From Alphaproteobacteria bacterium (GTDB taxonomy: Bacteria; Pseudomonadota; Alphaproteobacteria; Bin95), in contig JAJECF010000189.1 of assembly GCA_022822125.1 (NCBI GenBank), forward strand, positions 1-64,000: a stretch of 64,000 bases of DNA. The letters are read 5' to 3'. Shown one piece after another: positions 62,988-64,000 of the stretch (the stretch's first letter is position 1; each line of letters starts with the position of its first letter). The notes beneath the pieces are model-generated. The model saw only the letters and a list, made by a program, of their open reading frames with translations. It had not been told where the DNA came from and did not search any database. The position numbers and the translations under genes were made by a program.

Positions 62988-63545
62988 ATGTCGGCACAGG
63001 ACCGGGGCATACGAGAGCGCACGGGCGCGCTGGCGCATTTCATCATCAGCAACACGAGCCCGAGCGAGCTTGGAAAGACCAAACTGTTCAAGACGATGTG
63101 GCGTGCGGATGTGCTGCATTACCGGCGCTACGGCGAGACAGTCTCCGGTCTGTCCGCCTATGTGCGCATGCCGAAGGGGCCGGTTCCCGCGAATATCTAT
63201 CCGATCCTTGACGGCTTGAAGGCCGGCGGCAAAATCCTGGAGCGCCGGGTAAATATCGGCGATACCGTTCGACACGAACTCATCGCCGTCGAACCGGCCG
63301 ACCCGGACGGGTTTACGTCCCGCGAGATACAGTCCGTCTACCGCGCCATTGAGGCGGTCCGGCCGCTGACCGCCGCGCAGGCAAGCGAAATGACGCACGA
63401 TCCCGTCTGGCGCGTACTGGGGGACGGAGAGGATATGCCTGTTCGCGCCGCCGCCGTCATTCCCGGCGATGTGACGCCGGAGGATATGGAATTGGCATTG
63501 AAGCATAGGGGCAACTTCAAGGATGAACATATCGAGGCCGCCTGA
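62988..63545 (+). CDS. Panacea-domain (SocA-like, DUF4065) antitoxin candidate
   Basis: 185 residues. The segment LAHFIISNTSPSELGKTKLF, KTMWRADVLHYRRYGETVSG and YVRMPKGPVPANIYPILD is the Panacea/SocA fold (usual form: GKTKLMKLLYFADFLHYR...G..Y.RMPFGPVP). Panacea proteins are antitoxins that neutralise many kinds of toxins. The next gene overlaps by 23 bp and is a strong candidate for the partner toxin. Confidence 0.75.
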   Translation: MSAQDRGIRERTGALAHFIISNTSPSELGKTKLFKTMWRADVLHYRRYGETVSGLSAYVRMPKGPVPANIYPILDGLKAGGKILERRVNIGDTVRHELIAVEPADPDGFTSREIQSVYRAIEAVRPLTAAQASEMTHDPVWRVLGDGEDMPVRAAAVIPGDVTPEDMELALKHRGNFKDEHIEAA

Positions 63546-63939
63546 CGGATTCCGGATTCATTTCAGATACGAGAAAATCGAAAAAGCGGTCGCGGCGGAA
63601 TCAGCGCGGAACGAAATTTTCGGCAGGGCCTGGGGAGACCTGCTGGAACGGTTGAAAATGACCGCCCATATCGAAGGGCGCCCCGCGCCGCATATCGGCA
63701 ACGGATGCCGGCTGTTCGTCTCCGACCCCGACTCGGAAGCGGGAACACCAAGAATACTGGTCGGCTATCTGGTCCTGGGCGAAACTGTGTCAATCCGTCT
63801 GGTGGTTCTGGACAGCGGCGATGTCGCCCGCATCCTCTCGGACCGGATTGGGATCAGGGCTGAAAGCGGCAGTAATGCCTGCGTCTGCCCTCACATTGGA
63901 CAACAAAGAGAGCCGGTGGGTATAGTGGGGGAGGTCTGA
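63523..63939 (+). CDS. Unrecognised protein, candidate toxin paired with the Panacea protein
   Basis: 138 residues, overlapping the Panacea gene by 23 bp. A short helical N-terminus (YEKIEKAVAAESARNEIFGR) is followed by beta-rich sequence (GNGCRLFVSDPDSEAGTPRI, LVGYLVLGETVSIRLVVLDS), loosely like the RelE/ParE fold. I do not recognise a family with confidence. Toxins of Panacea pairs vary greatly, so position is the main evidence. The start could also lie at an internal codon, since the ribosome site is weak. Confidence 0.55.
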   Translation: MNISRPPDGFRIHFRYEKIEKAVAAESARNEIFGRAWGDLLERLKMTAHIEGRPAPHIGNGCRLFVSDPDSEAGTPRILVGYLVLGETVSIRLVVLDSGDVARILSDRIGIRAESGSNACVCPHIGQQREPVGIVGEV

Positions 63940-64000
63940 ACGATAATGGAAAACGCCACGATCTCGTCGATGGATGGTTGATATCCTGAAGGATGATGCC
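63940..64000. other. Window end, no gene seen
   Basis: After the stop of the candidate toxin only a very short frame is present. Nothing can be supported before the window ends. Confidence 0.6.

Overview
The window is GC-rich (roughly two thirds G+C), gene-dense chromosome of an alphaproteobacterium, most likely of a Rhodospirillales-like lineage. Evidence for this is the alpha-type order priA ... atpHAGDC, an alpha-type two-domain AhpD protein, sigma32 plus ROSE control of a small heat shock protein, the ETF-QO / family 4 uracil glycosylase / slt / moaB neighbourhood, and REP-like intergenic palindromes whose conserved word reads CATCCTGAGTAGC. No phylogenetic computation was possible, so the lineage is an inference.

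Layout. 1-206: the end of priA. 259-4542: a block on the minus strand lying between priA and the ATP synthase operon. It holds a three-gene redox operon (a GPP34 domain fused to a haem-b-like membrane domain, an 11-haem periplasmic cytochrome c, and a DUF3365 mono-haem protein) and a VapBC pair. 4809-9648: atpHAGDC. 9682-13676: HigBA, a Mug-type glycosylase, a TauD-type dioxygenase, a second VapBC pair and an FAH-family enzyme. 13690-19496: a hypothetical gene cut in two by a complete 4,956-bp IS1595-type element (14259-19214) with 28-bp inverted ends and a perfect 8-bp target duplication. The element carries an IS1595 transposase, a DNA methyltransferase-HNH fusion with an in-frame run of 13 G (likely phase-variable), a run of four small membrane proteins that arose by duplication, and three small accessory proteins. 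19497-26717: a decayed HigBA, an SDR / HCCA-isomerase-like / class III aminotransferase operon, glnS, a second TauD-type dioxygenase, a Sel1 fragment and hsp20 with a clear sigma32 promoter and RNA thermometer. 26935-28065: an AhpD-family selenoprotein read through an in-frame TGA that replaces the second cysteine of the CxxC motif, with a SECIS-like hairpin just downstream. 28168-28244: tRNA-Pro(UGG). 28287-33752: an exporter operon (MATE, molybdenum-carrier-like, DHA2 MFS), an M81 peptidase and a rhomboid protease. 34072-46136: catabolic genes (aldolase/SDR fusion, VOC proteins, choline-sulfatase, enoyl-CoA hydratase, PhyH dioxygenase, hydroxyacid dehydrogenase, acyl-CoA carboxyltransferase) with a broken AAA/DUF3226-like gene at 39431-40192. 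46227-50734: a HicB-like protein, an isolated lpxD, a molybdopterin oxidoreductase and an SMP-30 protein. 50867-64000: HipBA, ispE, a TPR lipoprotein, ETF-QO, uracil-DNA glycosylase, slt, moaB, MazEF, NnrU, cobT/cobS and a Panacea-type toxin-antitoxin candidate.

The most interesting items are the transposon with its phase-variable MTase-HNH fusion and membrane-protein passengers, the CxxU AhpD selenoprotein, the GPP34-cytochrome b / 11-haem cytochrome operon, and the Panacea pair with an unrecognised toxin. Seven toxin-antitoxin loci, intact or decayed, plus one lone HicB-like protein are spread over 64 kb.
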